A stretch of DNA of 33,183 nucleotides from an uncultured Rhizobiaceae group bacterium. Its GTDB lineage: Bacteria > Pseudomonadota > Alphaproteobacteria > Rhizobiales > Rhizobiaceae. Made by a program: the position numbers and the translations under genes. Shown here piece by piece: positions 1 through 8,157 of the stretch. The notes under the pieces are model-generated. The model saw only the letters and a list, made by a program, of their open reading frames with translations. It did no database searches and had not been told where the DNA came from. The stretch's first letter is position 1, and every line of letters begins with the position of its first letter. The DNA lies in assembly GCA_937951645.1 (NCBI GenBank), contig CALFBM010000121.1:1-33183 (forward strand). The letters are read 5' to 3'.

Positions 1-151
1 ATCCAAGCCCGAAGGGGATTTGGTTGCCGATGCAGTATTGTTAAAGCTTGGCAAGCGCCTTGCTGTATGTGAGATATCAATTCGCTCAAAAGAAAACAAA
101 ACACTTGTTGCTCATGCTACCGCAACCTATTCAATTCCTCCCGGGACTTAA
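1..151 (+). CDS. PaaI-family hotdog thioesterase, C-terminal end (partial)
   Basis: An open frame enters from the left edge (first full codon at base 2) and stops with TAA at 149-151, giving about 49 residues. They include GDLVADAVLLKLGKRLAVCE and end HATATYSIPPGT. The run of two beta strands, with 'A.LLKLGKRLAVCEI.I' followed by 'LVAHATATYSIP', is typical of the C-terminal half of PaaI-like acyl-CoA thioesterases with a hotdog fold, which hydrolyse acyl- or aryl-CoA thioesters in the cytoplasm. The stop overlaps the ribosome binding site of the next acyl-CoA dehydrogenase gene, so the two are probably in one operon. The N-terminal catalytic part lies outside the window. The family call is from pattern recognition on a short fragment. 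Confidence 0.72.
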   Translation, partial: SKPEGDLVADAVLLKLGKRLAVCEISIRSKENKTLVAHATATYSIPPGT

Positions 152-162
152 GGAGAGACGTC

Positions 163-1359
163 ATGGACCTGGCATTCAGTGATATAGAAAACAGCTTCAG
201 GCAGGAAGTGAGAGGCTTCTTGCAGGAAAAATTATCTTCCCGTATTTCTGAAAAGGTAAAACTTGGCAAGCGCTTAACCAAGGAAGATATGGCAGAATGG
301 CATGCAACGCTAAATGAAAAAGGCTGGCTTGCTGTAAACTGGCCGGTGGAGCATGGTGGAACGGGTTGGACAGCAGTCCAAAAACATATTTTTGATGAAG
401 AATGTTGGGCAGCAGGCGCTCCGCGTACAGTTCCATTTGGCCTAAATATGTTAGCACCTGTTTTAATGAAGTTTGGTTCGCAAGAACAACAGTCACATTA
501 TTTGCCGCGTATTCTGGATGGTACTGATTGGTGGTGCCAAGGGTACTCAGAACCGGGTGCCGGCTCTGATTTAGCCTCGCTGCGAACATCAGCGACAAGG
601 GAAGGAGATCATTATATTGTCAACGGCCAGAAGACCTGGACAACCCTTGGGCAATATGCCGACTGGATTTTCTGTCTGGTGCGCACCTCGACAGAAGGTA
701 AACGGCAAGAAGGCATTTCTTTTTTACTGATAGATATGAAAACACCTGGTGTCACAGTGCGTCCAATTATATTGATAGATGGCGAACACGAAGTAAACGA
801 GATTTTCTTTGACGATGTTAAAGTACCAGTCAGTAATCTGGTAGGTGAGGAAAACAAGGGCTGGACATACGCCAAATACTTGCTGACCCATGAGCGTACA
901 GGAACGGCTAATATAGGTAATTCCAATGCGGCTCTGGAGAGGCTGAAGCTGATTGCAAATGAACAAACAAAAGGCGGGAAACCACTTTCGCACGACCCAT
1001 ATTTTGCCGCGCGTATTGCCCGTGTCGAAATTGATTTAAAAGCCCTGAAAACAACCAACCTGCGTATTTTGGTTGATGCAGATAGTGGTGCGGCTGCAGG
1101 ACCAGAAAGTTCCATGCTAAAAGTCAAAGGTACAATTATTCGTCAGGAATTAAACGATCTCACACGCCGTGCACTTGGGCCATATGCCTTGCCATTTTCA
1201 TCTGAAGCGATGGAAGAGGGGTATAACGAACAATCGATTGGCCCCGATTACGCAAATGCTATTGCAGCCAAATATTTTAACAATCGCAAGATGTCAATTT
1301 ATGCGGGTTCAAATGAAATTCAGCGCGAAATTATAACCAAAACAAAGTTGAGACTATAA
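163..1359 (+). CDS. acyl-CoA dehydrogenase, PimC-like large subunit
   Basis: A 398-residue flavoprotein of the acyl-CoA dehydrogenase family, expected to oxidise an acyl-CoA to the 2-enoyl-CoA with FAD in the cytoplasm. The FAD/substrate motif WWCQGYSEPGAGSDLAS lies near residues 124-140, NGQKTWTT near 154-161 and the terminal motif YAGSNEIQR near 381-389. The protein closely resembles my memory of the large subunit of pimeloyl-CoA dehydrogenase (PimC) of Rhodopseudomonas palustris, including the start MDLAFS and the segment HEVNEIFFDDVKVP. At the usual catalytic glutamate position of the 'YEG' motif there is alanine (YAG), which fits families that work as heteromers. A Shine-Dalgarno AGGAG sits 7 bases before the ATG. 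The next gene starts 2 bases after the stop and encodes a second, divergent acyl-CoA dehydrogenase, its likely partner. The exact substrate is inference. Confidence 0.9.
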   Translation: MDLAFSDIENSFRQEVRGFLQEKLSSRISEKVKLGKRLTKEDMAEWHATLNEKGWLAVNWPVEHGGTGWTAVQKHIFDEECWAAGAPRTVPFGLNMLAPVLMKFGSQEQQSHYLPRILDGTDWWCQGYSEPGAGSDLASLRTSATREGDHYIVNGQKTWTTLGQYADWIFCLVRTSTEGKRQEGISFLLIDMKTPGVTVRPIILIDGEHEVNEIFFDDVKVPVSNLVGEENKGWTYAKYLLTHERTGTANIGNSNAALERLKLIANEQTKGGKPLSHDPYFAARIARVEIDLKALKTTNLRILVDADSGAAAGPESSMLKVKGTIIRQELNDLTRRALGPYALPFSSEAMEEGYNEQSIGPDYANAIAAKYFNNRKMSIYAGSNEIQREIITKTKLRL

Positions 1360-1361
1360 GC

Positions 1362-2477
1362 ATGGATTTCGTATTAAATGATGATCGCCGCATGGTAAAA
1401 GAAACGCTTGAGCGGTTTTTGGCAGATCATTATGACATCGAAAAACGTCACGGCTTCGTAATGTCCGAAGATGGTTTTTCACGTGATATGTGGGCACAAT
1501 TTGCAGAACTCGGCATTATTGGTGCAATGTTTGGAGAAGAAGTCGGAGGCTTTGGCGGTGAGGGCGTTGACCTCATGGTTGTCTTTGAGATACTTGGCAA
1601 ACATCTTGTAGTGGAACCTTTCTTGCCAACACTGTTGGGTGGTATAATTCTATCGCAAACCGGTCAGCATAATAGCCTGATCGAAAGCGCGATAAAAGGT
1701 AATGCATTATTAGCCTTGGCGCATGGTGAGCCAACATCACGCTATGAAGTTAATAATGTTGCTGCCACCGCGCAGCAAAAAGATGGAAATTGGATTGTTA
1801 ATGGTGACAAGTCCGTTGTATTAGGTGGTGGAACTGCTACCCACTTGCTTGTATCAGCACGTACTTCTGGCACAATTGGTGATGAAGCTGGTATCTCTCT
1901 CTTTCTGGTTGAAAAATCAGATGCAGTTTCAGTTCGTGGTTACGCAACACTTGATGGCTATGGTGCAGCAGAAATCAACCTGGATAATGCAGCAGGCATT
2001 TTACTTGTTGAAGAAGGAAAAGGACTTGCGTTGATTGAAAAAACACATGCCGCTGGCATTGTGGCAATCTCTGCCGAAGCATTGGGAGCAATGACCACTG
2101 CAACAGACCTGACTGTTGAATATAGCAAACAACGTAAACAATTTGGTGTGCCGATTGGAAAGTTTCAGGCACTTCAGCACCGCATGGCAGACATTTTAAT
2201 AGAGCTTGAACAAATGCGTTCCAGCGTTATGAATGCAGCTGGAAATTTGAATGCAGATAGAATTATCCGTGAGCAAGAAGCTTCTGCCTGTAAGCTGCTT
2301 GTTGGCCAGATAGGTCGTCAGATTGCAGAAGAAGCAATTCAAATTCATGGTGGCATGGGAATGACGTGGGAATATTCTGTAGGTCATTTTGCCAAACATA
2401 TTATCATGATAGATCATGTGTTGGGAGATACTGACTACCATCTGGAACGTTACATCGCATTTGGGCAAAAAACATAG
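1362..2477 (+). CDS. acyl-CoA dehydrogenase, PimD-like small subunit
   Basis: A 371-residue protein of the acyl-CoA dehydrogenase family. It has the all-alpha N-terminal domain, the middle beta domain (NWIVNGDKSVVLGG near residues 143-156) and a C-terminal domain with RKQFGVPIGKFQALQHRMAD near 254-273 and IQIHGGMGMTWEY near 326-338. The arginine/glutamine pattern RKQFG and the IHGGMG loop bind FAD in this family. It ends without the canonical YEGTxxIQ motif and instead has HVLGDTDYHLERY, like PimD-type small subunits and other beta partners of heteromeric dehydrogenases. It starts 2 bases after the larger dehydrogenase, so translation is likely coupled and an alpha2beta2 enzyme is plausible. 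The pathway (dicarboxylyl-CoA or long-chain acyl-CoA) cannot be fixed from sequence alone. Confidence 0.87.
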   Translation: MDFVLNDDRRMVKETLERFLADHYDIEKRHGFVMSEDGFSRDMWAQFAELGIIGAMFGEEVGGFGGEGVDLMVVFEILGKHLVVEPFLPTLLGGIILSQTGQHNSLIESAIKGNALLALAHGEPTSRYEVNNVAATAQQKDGNWIVNGDKSVVLGGGTATHLLVSARTSGTIGDEAGISLFLVEKSDAVSVRGYATLDGYGAAEINLDNAAGILLVEEGKGLALIEKTHAAGIVAISAEALGAMTTATDLTVEYSKQRKQFGVPIGKFQALQHRMADILIELEQMRSSVMNAAGNLNADRIIREQEASACKLLVGQIGRQIAEEAIQIHGGMGMTWEYSVGHFAKHIIMIDHVLGDTDYHLERYIAFGQKT

Positions 2478-2489
2478 AAAGAGTTTATA

Positions 2490-2954
2490 ATGAGTACAAT
2501 TGAAAAACGTCTATCCGATATGGGTATCGCAATTCCAGACCCTGCAGCACCGCTGGCTGCTTATGTTGGTCATGTTGTTCATAACGGTATTGTAACGGTA
2601 TCCGGGCAATTGCCCTTGGTTGGTGGAGTTCTTTCGCAGACAGGTTTATTGGGTGCAGGCGTTTCAGTTGAAGAAGGTGCTGCCGCTGCACAAATTTGTG
2701 CAATTAATATTCTTGCTCAAGTCAAAATTGCTTGTGGCGGTGATTTGGAACGGATTGAACGTTGCATTCGTCTGGGCGGGTTTGTTGCCTCTACACCAGA
2801 TTTTACAGATCATCCAAAAGTCATTAACGGCGCATCAGAGTTTATGGATGCAGTCCTTGGAGACAAGGGAGCGCACGCCCGTGCTGCTGTTGGTGTTGCA
2901 GCATTGCCATTAAATGCATCTGTTGAAGTTGAAGCCACTTTCGCAATACGTTAA
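2490..2954 (+). CDS. RidA-family (YjgF/YER057c/UK114) protein
   Basis: A 154-residue small protein of the RidA superfamily, which forms trimers. The archetype RidA hydrolyses reactive enamine/imine intermediates. The recognisable parts are the N-terminal MSTIEKRLSDMGIAIPDP, VVHNGIVTVSGQLP, and the middle helix AAQICAINILAQVKIACGGDLERIERCIRLGGFV. The length and N-terminus match the longer 'YjgF-like 1' branch (about 150 residues) rather than the 128-residue archetype. That branch often lacks the catalytic arginine and is mostly uncharacterised. It follows the acyl-CoA dehydrogenase pair by 12 bases and is likely the last gene of that operon, since a terminator follows. Its substrate is unknown. 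Confidence 0.88.
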   Translation: MSTIEKRLSDMGIAIPDPAAPLAAYVGHVVHNGIVTVSGQLPLVGGVLSQTGLLGAGVSVEEGAAAAQICAINILAQVKIACGGDLERIERCIRLGGFVASTPDFTDHPKVINGASEFMDAVLGDKGAHARAAVGVAALPLNASVEVEATFAIR

Positions 2955-2980
2955 ATTGAAAACCGCATTGACGACATAAA

Positions 2981-3006
2981 AAAGGCGGATTGAAAAGTCC
3001 GCCTTT
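2981..3006. terminator. bidirectional intrinsic terminator
   Basis: A perfect 9-bp inverted repeat, AAAGGCGGA (2981-2989) and TCCGCCTTT (2998-3006), with an 8-base loop. It lies between two convergent operons, the ridA end at 2954 and the coxM end at 3027. Reading the minus strand, the stem is followed by a run of six T, a strong terminator for the cox operon. Reading plus, only TTT then mixed bases follow, so termination there may be weaker. Confidence 0.85.
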
Positions 3007-3026
3007 CTGAATTTCTAGTGCATGTT

Positions 3027-3824
3027 TTAGCCTGCAGCTTCAACGGCTCTTTTTGCCATTACTTTGACAAGGTTTGCACGGTAACTGTTGTCACCATGAA
3101 GATCAGAAAGCAGATCGTCTGCATCGATGTTACACTCAGCAATCGCACTTGAATCCCAGTTGGATGCAAGGGCTGCTTCCATTTCACCATGGCGGAACAC
3201 GCCGTCACTGCCTGCACCAGTCACAGCAACACGAACACCGCTATCGCCTTGCGAAACAAACACACCTGCCATGGCGTAGCGTGATGCCGGGTTTGGGAAC
3301 TTTGAGTAAGCACCTTTTGCAGGAGCGGTAAAAGTAACGCTCGTGATGATCTCATCTTCTTCAAGTGCTGTATCAAACATGCCTGTAAAGAAGTCATCGG
3401 CGTCAATTGTACGTTTATCAGTTACAATTTGTGCACCCAGAGCCATCATCGCTGCGGGGTAATCTGCAGCCGGATCATTATTGGCAATTGAACCGCCAAT
3501 TGTACCCATATTACGAACATGCGGATCGCCAATATGACCAGCAAGATCGCAAATTGATGGACAGGCCTTACGTAATTCTTTGGAAGCATTTACTTCTGCA
3601 TGGGTCGTGCCTGCACCAATGGTGACTTGATTGCCTTTAACAGCAATACCTTTCATGCTGTCTACATGACGAAGATCAATCAGGTCAGATGGAGCAGCAA
3701 GTCGCTGTTTCATGGTTGGAATGAGGGTTTGTCCGCCAGAGACGAATTTGCCATCATCGCTTTTGCCCATTGTTGCAACAGCATCCTTGACGCTTGAGGC
3801 TCTGTGATAATTTGTATTATACAT
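3027..3824 (-). CDS. coxM: FAD-binding medium subunit of a molybdenum hydroxylase (CoxM-like, form II operon)
   Basis: A 265-residue protein of the CO dehydrogenase/xanthine dehydrogenase medium-subunit family. It carries FAD and passes electrons from the iron-sulfur subunit onward. The two FAD contacts of the family are visible: [10 protein letters not shown] at residues 29-38 and [19 protein letters not shown] near 107-125. The C-terminal CODH flavoprotein domain starts around 155. The length is slightly short of the usual 270-290. It is the last gene of a small-large-medium operon on the minus strand, 12 bases after the large subunit, and is followed by the bidirectional terminator. The symbol follows the usual cox naming; CO oxidation itself is not supported (see the large subunit). 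Confidence 0.88.
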   Translation of the reverse strand: MYNTNYHRASSVKDAVATMGKSDDGKFVSGGQTLIPTMKQRLAAPSDLIDLRHVDSMKGIAVKGNQVTIGAGTTHAEVNASKELRKACPSICDLAGHIGDPHVRNMGTIGGSIANNDPAADYPAAMMALGAQIVTDKRTIDADDFFTGMFDTALEEDEIITSVTFTAPAKGAYSKFPNPASRYAMAGVFVSQGDSGVRVAVTGAGSDGVFRHGEMEAALASNWDSSAIAECNIDADDLLSDLHGDNSYRANLVKVMAKRAVEAAG

Positions 3825-3836
3825 TTTTGCTTCTCC

Positions 3837-6197
3837 TTACTCAGCAGCCTGTTTGGATTGTGTTGCCTGGATTGCCGCCCACACTTTGGATGGTGTTGCA
3901 GGCATGGATATATCATTATTGCCAATTGCATTGGTAATAGCATTGATCACCGCAGGAGGTGAACCAATGGCTCCTGCTTCACCACACCCTTTGATACCAA
4001 GCGGGTTGCCTGGGCAAATTGTTGTTTCATGGCTCACGGTATAGCTTGGCAAATTATCTGCACGCGGCATGGTATAATCCATATATGAACCTGTGAGTAG
4101 CTGACCATTATCGTCATAAACGGCTTCCTCAAGCAATGCCTGGCCTACTCCTTGTGCGATGCCGCCATGAACCTGACCTTCAACAATCATTGGATTGATA
4201 ATTGTGCCAAAGTCATCTGATGCCACAAACTGAACAATCTCAACTGTGCCTGTGTCGGGATCAATCTCAACTTCACAAATGTAACAACCAGCCGGGAAGG
4301 TGAAGTTGGAAGGGTCATAAAACGCCCCCTCTTTCAGGCCTGGTTCCATGCCTTCCGGAAGATTATGAGCCGTATAGGCACCAAGACAAACCTCATGCCA
4401 GCCTAGGGTCTTGTCGGTACCTGCAACTTTTACTTCGCCGTTTTCAATGACAATATCACCTTCATCAGCTTCCAGCATGTGTGCTGCAATCTTTTTGGCT
4501 TTTGCTTCCACTTTATCAAGCGCCTTAACGATAGCAGACATGCCAACTGCACCAGAACGCGAGCCGTAAGTGCCCATGCCAAACTGCACCTTGTCCGTGT
4601 CACCATGGACAATCTGAACATTGTCAGATGGCAGGCCAAAGCGGTCTGAGATCAATTGCGCAAAGGTTGTTTCGTGTCCTTGGCCATGACTATGCGAACC
4701 GGTTAGCACTTCTAATGTTCCAACCGGGTTCACACGAACTTCTGCTGATTCCCAAAGCCCAACACCAGCACCCAGCGAACCAACAGCAGCTGATGGTGCA
4801 ATACCGCAGGCTTCAATGTAGGATGACATTCCAATGCCGCGAAGCTTGCCGCGTGAGGCTGCTTCTGCCCGACGTGTTTCAAAACCCTTATAGTCAGATG
4901 CTTTCATGGAAGCTTCAAGGTTTGCTTCAAAATCACCACTGTCATATGCCATGATGACGGGTGTTTGATGCGGGAACTCACATACAAAGTTGGCCCGGCG
5001 CAGTTCGGCAGGGTCTACACCCAATTCTCTCGCTGCTGTTTCCATCATGCGTTCAATCAGGAAGCAAGCTTCCGGACGTCCAGCCCCGCGATAAGCGTCC
5101 ACTGGTGTTGTATTGGTATATACGGTTCGTACATTACAATGAATATTTTCAATGTTGTACTGGCCAGAAAGCAGCGTTGCATAAAGATACGTTGGTACAG
5201 ATGACGAGAATAACGACATATAAGCACCTAGGTTGGCAATTGTATCAACTGCAAAACCAACAATCTTGTTGTTGGCATCAAAGCCCATGCGCGCTGTTGA
5301 AACATGATCACGACCATGTGCGTCAGTCAGGAAGGCTTCCGTGCGATCAGCTGTCCATTTAACAGAGCGTTTGGTTTTCATGCTCGCCCAAAGACAAACA
5401 ATCTCTTCTGGGTAGATGTAAATCTTGGCACCAAAACCGCCGCCCACATCGGGAGCAATCACACGAAGTTTGTGCTCAGGCGCTACTTGATAAAATGCTG
5501 ATAAAACCAGACGCGCAACATGCGGATTTTGGCTGGTTGTATAAAGCGTGTAATGATCTTCGGATGCATCAAATGTTGCAACCGCAGAGCGTGGCTCCAT
5601 CGGGTTTGGTGAGACGCGATTATTGGTAATCGTCATTTCAGTGACATGCGCTGCACCTGCAATCGCTACTTCTGTCGGGTCTTTCTCACCAATTTCCCAA
5701 TCAAAAATAAGATTATTAGGTGCTTCCGGGTGAATTTGTTCAACACCGTTTTCAAGCGCCTTGGCTGCATTGGTTACAGACGAAAGAACTTCATACTCAA
5801 CACCAACAGCTTCTGCTGCAGATTTTGCATTTGAAGGGCTGTCCGCAATTACGACTGCGACCGCATCTCCTACATAACGAACCTTGTTGGTAGCAAGCGC
5901 CGACCAGGCACCCATGTTCATTGGTGAGCCATCTTTTGAGTTCACAGCCCAACCACAAATAATATTGCCAATACCGTCTGCTGTCAGCTGGTGGCCGTCA
6001 AAAACACCTTCAACACCCATCATTTTTTCTGCTGTGGATTTGTCGATTGATTTTACGTTCGCATGTGCGTGCGGTGAACGCACGAATGCTGCATAGCATT
6101 GTCCATGGTTCGTTACATCATCAGTATATTTGCCATTGCCTGTGATAAATCTTTTATCTTCCTTGCGCAAAACGCGTGCGCCAATACCTTCACTCAT
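3837..6197 (-). CDS. coxL: molybdopterin-binding large subunit, form II CoxL-like
   Basis: A 786-residue catalytic subunit of the xanthine oxidase/aerobic CO dehydrogenase family, which binds molybdopterin cytosine dinucleotide. Motifs in order: [17 protein letters not shown] at the N-terminus, DVGGGFGAK at residues 250-258, AYRGAGR at 368-374, and [15 protein letters not shown] near 733-747, in which Glu740 corresponds to the conserved active-site base. AYRGAGR is the marker of 'form II' (BMS-type) proteins; proven CO dehydrogenases (form I) have AYxCSFR, with the cysteine that carries the Cu-Mo centre. This protein has no such cysteine there, so a hydroxylase of another substrate is more likely than CO oxidation. 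The AGGAGG site lies 7 bases before the ATG. The operon order small-large-medium also matches form II. No cox maturation genes (coxDEFG-like) are in the window. Confidence 0.92.
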   Translation of the reverse strand: MSEGIGARVLRKEDKRFITGNGKYTDDVTNHGQCYAAFVRSPHAHANVKSIDKSTAEKMMGVEGVFDGHQLTADGIGNIICGWAVNSKDGSPMNMGAWSALATNKVRYVGDAVAVVIADSPSNAKSAAEAVGVEYEVLSSVTNAAKALENGVEQIHPEAPNNLIFDWEIGEKDPTEVAIAGAAHVTEMTITNNRVSPNPMEPRSAVATFDASEDHYTLYTTSQNPHVARLVLSAFYQVAPEHKLRVIAPDVGGGFGAKIYIYPEEIVCLWASMKTKRSVKWTADRTEAFLTDAHGRDHVSTARMGFDANNKIVGFAVDTIANLGAYMSLFSSSVPTYLYATLLSGQYNIENIHCNVRTVYTNTTPVDAYRGAGRPEACFLIERMMETAARELGVDPAELRRANFVCEFPHQTPVIMAYDSGDFEANLEASMKASDYKGFETRRAEAASRGKLRGIGMSSYIEACGIAPSAAVGSLGAGVGLWESAEVRVNPVGTLEVLTGSHSHGQGHETTFAQLISDRFGLPSDNVQIVHGDTDKVQFGMGTYGSRSGAVGMSAIVKALDKVEAKAKKIAAHMLEADEGDIVIENGEVKVAGTDKTLGWHEVCLGAYTAHNLPEGMEPGLKEGAFYDPSNFTFPAGCYICEVEIDPDTGTVEIVQFVASDDFGTIINPMIVEGQVHGGIAQGVGQALLEEAVYDDNGQLLTGSYMDYTMPRADNLPSYTVSHETTICPGNPLGIKGCGEAGAIGSPPAVINAITNAIGNNDISMPATPSKVWAAIQATQSKQAAE

Positions 6198-6204
6198 ATC
6201 TTTT

Positions 6205-6210
6205 CCTCCT
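6205..6210 (-). promoter_or_regulatory. strong ribosome binding site for coxL-like gene
   Basis: On the minus strand the sequence is AGGAGG, a perfect Shine-Dalgarno, 7 bases before the ATG at 6197. It fixes the start of the large subunit and lies in the 80-base gap after the small subunit. Confidence 0.8.
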
Positions 6211-6277
6211 CAGGTGTTAGTTGTGCTTATTGGTGCCCTGAAAATCTCCACCTCTCAGGCAATAAGCAGCTGGCAGC

Positions 6278-6739
6278 TCACATCTTTGATGCGCCGTCCT
6301 GAATTGATTTAACGATGTTATGATACCCCGTGCAGCGACAGATGTTGCCTTCAAGTTCGGCACGAATGGTTTTCTCGTCAAGGTTCTTGCCCAGACGATT
6401 GACCATATCAGTTGCAGCCATAATCATGCCTGGTGTGCAGAACCCGCACTGAAGCCCGTGATTGTCTTTAAAAGCTTGTTGCATGGGGTGCAGATCATCA
6501 CTGGCCAAACCTTCAATGGTTGTAATTTCACAACCATTGGCTTGGGCGGCAAGCGTTGTACAAGATTTTACTGCTTTGCCATCAACATGAACGACACAAG
6601 CACCGCACTGTGAGGTATCACACCCTACATGCGTACCTGTTAAACGAAGATTTTCCCGAATGAATTCAACCAGCAAAGTACGGTCTTCAACCTCTCCGCC
6701 AACTGTCTTGCCATTCACTGTCATTGAAATTGATGCCAT
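6278..6739 (-). CDS. coxS: 2Fe-2S small subunit of a molybdenum hydroxylase (CoxS-like)
   Basis: A 153-residue iron-sulfur subunit with two 2Fe-2S clusters. The plant-ferredoxin type cluster is ligated by Cys40, Cys45, Cys48 and Cys60 ([22 protein letters not shown] region). The second, helical cluster uses Cys98, Cys101, Cys134 and Cys136 ([10 protein letters not shown] and [10 protein letters not shown]). These relay electrons from the Mo centre of the large subunit to FAD of the medium subunit. The length is normal for the family (150-165). It is the first gene of the three-gene operon. AGGAG on the minus strand precedes the ATG. Upstream is a 223-base gap to the nitronate-monooxygenase-like gene, which is transcribed in the same direction. 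Confidence 0.93.
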   Translation of the reverse strand: MASISMTVNGKTVGGEVEDRTLLVEFIRENLRLTGTHVGCDTSQCGACVVHVDGKAVKSCTTLAAQANGCEITTIEGLASDDLHPMQQAFKDNHGLQCGFCTPGMIMAATDMVNRLGKNLDEKTIRAELEGNICRCTGYHNIVKSIQDGASKM

Positions 6740-6911
6740 TTAAATTCTCCTCACACTCAAAACGTATCTTGTGAAATAAATCACCAAGAGAAAAGAACAG
6801 GGAGATAAAAAGCCTTAATAAAACACAACCATTGCATGCTAAATAGCTAAAACAGAGACGACAATATCTCCTCCCAGAAATTCTTGTCTCATATTAATAA
6901 CTTGAAGTATT

Positions 6912-6931
6912 GCGCGGAATTCCATCCGCGC
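6912..6931. repeat. GC-rich hairpin between nitronate monooxygenase and coxS
   Basis: A 7-bp perfect inverted repeat, GCGCGGA (6912-6918) and TCCGCGC (6925-6931), about 30 bases beyond the stop of the minus-strand flavoprotein gene. In the minus direction no T run follows, so it is not a classic intrinsic terminator; it may stabilise the 3' end or end transcription weakly. In the plus direction a T-rich stretch begins about 7 bases later, but no plus-strand gene precedes it. The rest of 6740-6962 shows nothing I can name. Confidence 0.45.
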
Positions 6932-6962
6932 CAAGTAGTTTTTTATTTTTTATTGATAGATA

Positions 6963-7928
6963 TCAAGCGCCAAGCACTCTGAAACGCGCTTCTTCATACT
7001 CGTCAGTAAGTCTTTCAACGAGTTCACGGGTAGGGACAACAGATTTAACAGCGCCAATACCTTGTCCACAACCCCAGATATCTTTCCAGGCTTTTGCATC
7101 TGTATTGCTACCTGATGCAAAATTCATGGCTGATGGATCACTTTCAGGAAGATTGTCCGGATCCATACCGGCTTTTTCAATGGATGGCTTGAGATAATTG
7201 CCATGAATGCCCGTAAACAGGTTTGTATAAACAATATCCTTGGCCGAATAATCTGCAATCGCCTGTTTATATTCATCAGACGCACGTGCTTCGTCGGTCG
7301 CGATAAAGGGCGAACCAATGTAAGCCATGTCTGCGCCCATGGCTTGCGCTGCAAGAATGGCCCCCCCGGTGGCAATTGAACCTGAAAGCAGGAGTGGTCC
7401 ATCAAACCATTCGCGAATTTCTTGTATAAGTGCAAAAGGTGAAAGTGTTCCTGCGTGGCCACCAGCACCTGCCGCAACGGCGATTAGCCCGTCGGCACCT
7501 TTGCGGATAGCAGAATTGGCATGGCGATTGTTGATAATGTCATGAAGCACAATGCCACCATAAGAATGGACCGCGTCATTTACTTCAGGAACAGCCCCCA
7601 GTGATGTGATAACAATTGGAACCTTGTATTTTACACACATCTTCAGATCATGTTCGAGTCTGTTGTTGGAAGTGTGGACAATTTGATTAACTGCAAAAGG
7701 AGCAACTTTTTTATCTGGATTTTTGGATTTATAATCAGCCAAGCCTTCAGTAATTTCTGCAAGCCATTCATCAAGTTGCTCAGCAGGGCGTGCATTTAAT
7801 GCTGGAAACGAGCCCACAACGCCTGCCTTGCATTGTGCCATTACAAGATTAGGGTTGGAGATAATAAACAAGGGCGCTGCTACTGCAGGAATGGAAAGCT
7901 GGTCTTTTAAAATTTCTGGAATAGGCAC
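6963..7928 (-). CDS. nitronate monooxygenase / 2-nitropropane dioxygenase family flavoprotein
   Basis: A 321-residue FMN-dependent TIM-barrel protein of the 2-nitropropane dioxygenase-like family. Visible motifs are PLFIISNPNLVMAQCKAGVVG at the N-terminus, GADGLIAVAAGAGGHAGT near 145-161 with His158 in the position of the catalytic histidine, and the phosphate-binding LLLSGSIATGGAI near 179-191. Members oxidise alkyl nitronates with O2, while some are NADH:quinone reductases, so the exact activity is open. The start is GTG at 7926-7928, chosen because AGGAG lies 6 bases upstream; the protein then starts MPIPEILKDQ. It may be cotranscribed with the molybdenum hydroxylase operon downstream, or be separated from it by the 223-base gap. 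Confidence 0.85.
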   Translation of the reverse strand: MPIPEILKDQLSIPAVAAPLFIISNPNLVMAQCKAGVVGSFPALNARPAEQLDEWLAEITEGLADYKSKNPDKKVAPFAVNQIVHTSNNRLEHDLKMCVKYKVPIVITSLGAVPEVNDAVHSYGGIVLHDIINNRHANSAIRKGADGLIAVAAGAGGHAGTLSPFALIQEIREWFDGPLLLSGSIATGGAILAAQAMGADMAYIGSPFIATDEARASDEYKQAIADYSAKDIVYTNLFTGIHGNYLKPSIEKAGMDPDNLPESDPSAMNFASGSNTDAKAWKDIWGCGQGIGAVKSVVPTRELVERLTDEYEEARFRVLGA

Positions 7929-7943
7929 GCAATTCTCCTCAAT

Positions 7944-7961
7944 TCTTACGTAATGGTAAGA
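7944..7961. promoter_or_regulatory. possible operator (inverted repeat) upstream of nitronate monooxygenase gene
   Basis: TCTTAC (7944-7949) and GTAAGA (7956-7961) form a perfect 6-bp inverted repeat with a 6-base spacer, 16-33 bases before the GTG start. It has no T run and lies in a 229-base divergent intergenic region, so a dimeric regulator site is more likely than a terminator. Short repeats of this size can occur by chance. Confidence 0.3.
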
Positions 7962-8157
7962 TATACATAGGGTGCTTTGGAAAACCTGGCAATATAAATT
8001 TCTTGATAGTCACTTGTACGAAGATTGCAAAATCATGATAAAGCGGTAAAAGGAACTTGATTTATATTCAGGGAATCAAAAATGTGCTGGGCATCTTATA
8101 TTCCTAATAAGAAAAAAGTTTCTTGTGCTATTGGCTCTTGAAAATTAGGGGTTTGTT

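Noticed and set aside
197-598. Minus-strand frames opposite the acyl-CoA dehydrogenase genes and similar frames opposite the cox, pst, RND and trkH genes
   Set aside because: They lie wholly inside well-supported genes, lack family motifs and ribosome binding sites, and look like antisense shadows.
3837-6197. Calling the molybdenum enzyme a true aerobic CO dehydrogenase
   Set aside because: The active-site loop is AYRGAGR, without the cysteine of AYxCSFR, and the operon order is that of form II.
6855-6890. GAGAC...GTCTC inverted repeat upstream of coxS as an operator
   Set aside because: Only 5 bp on each side with a long spacer, and the inner bases do not continue the symmetry; chance level.
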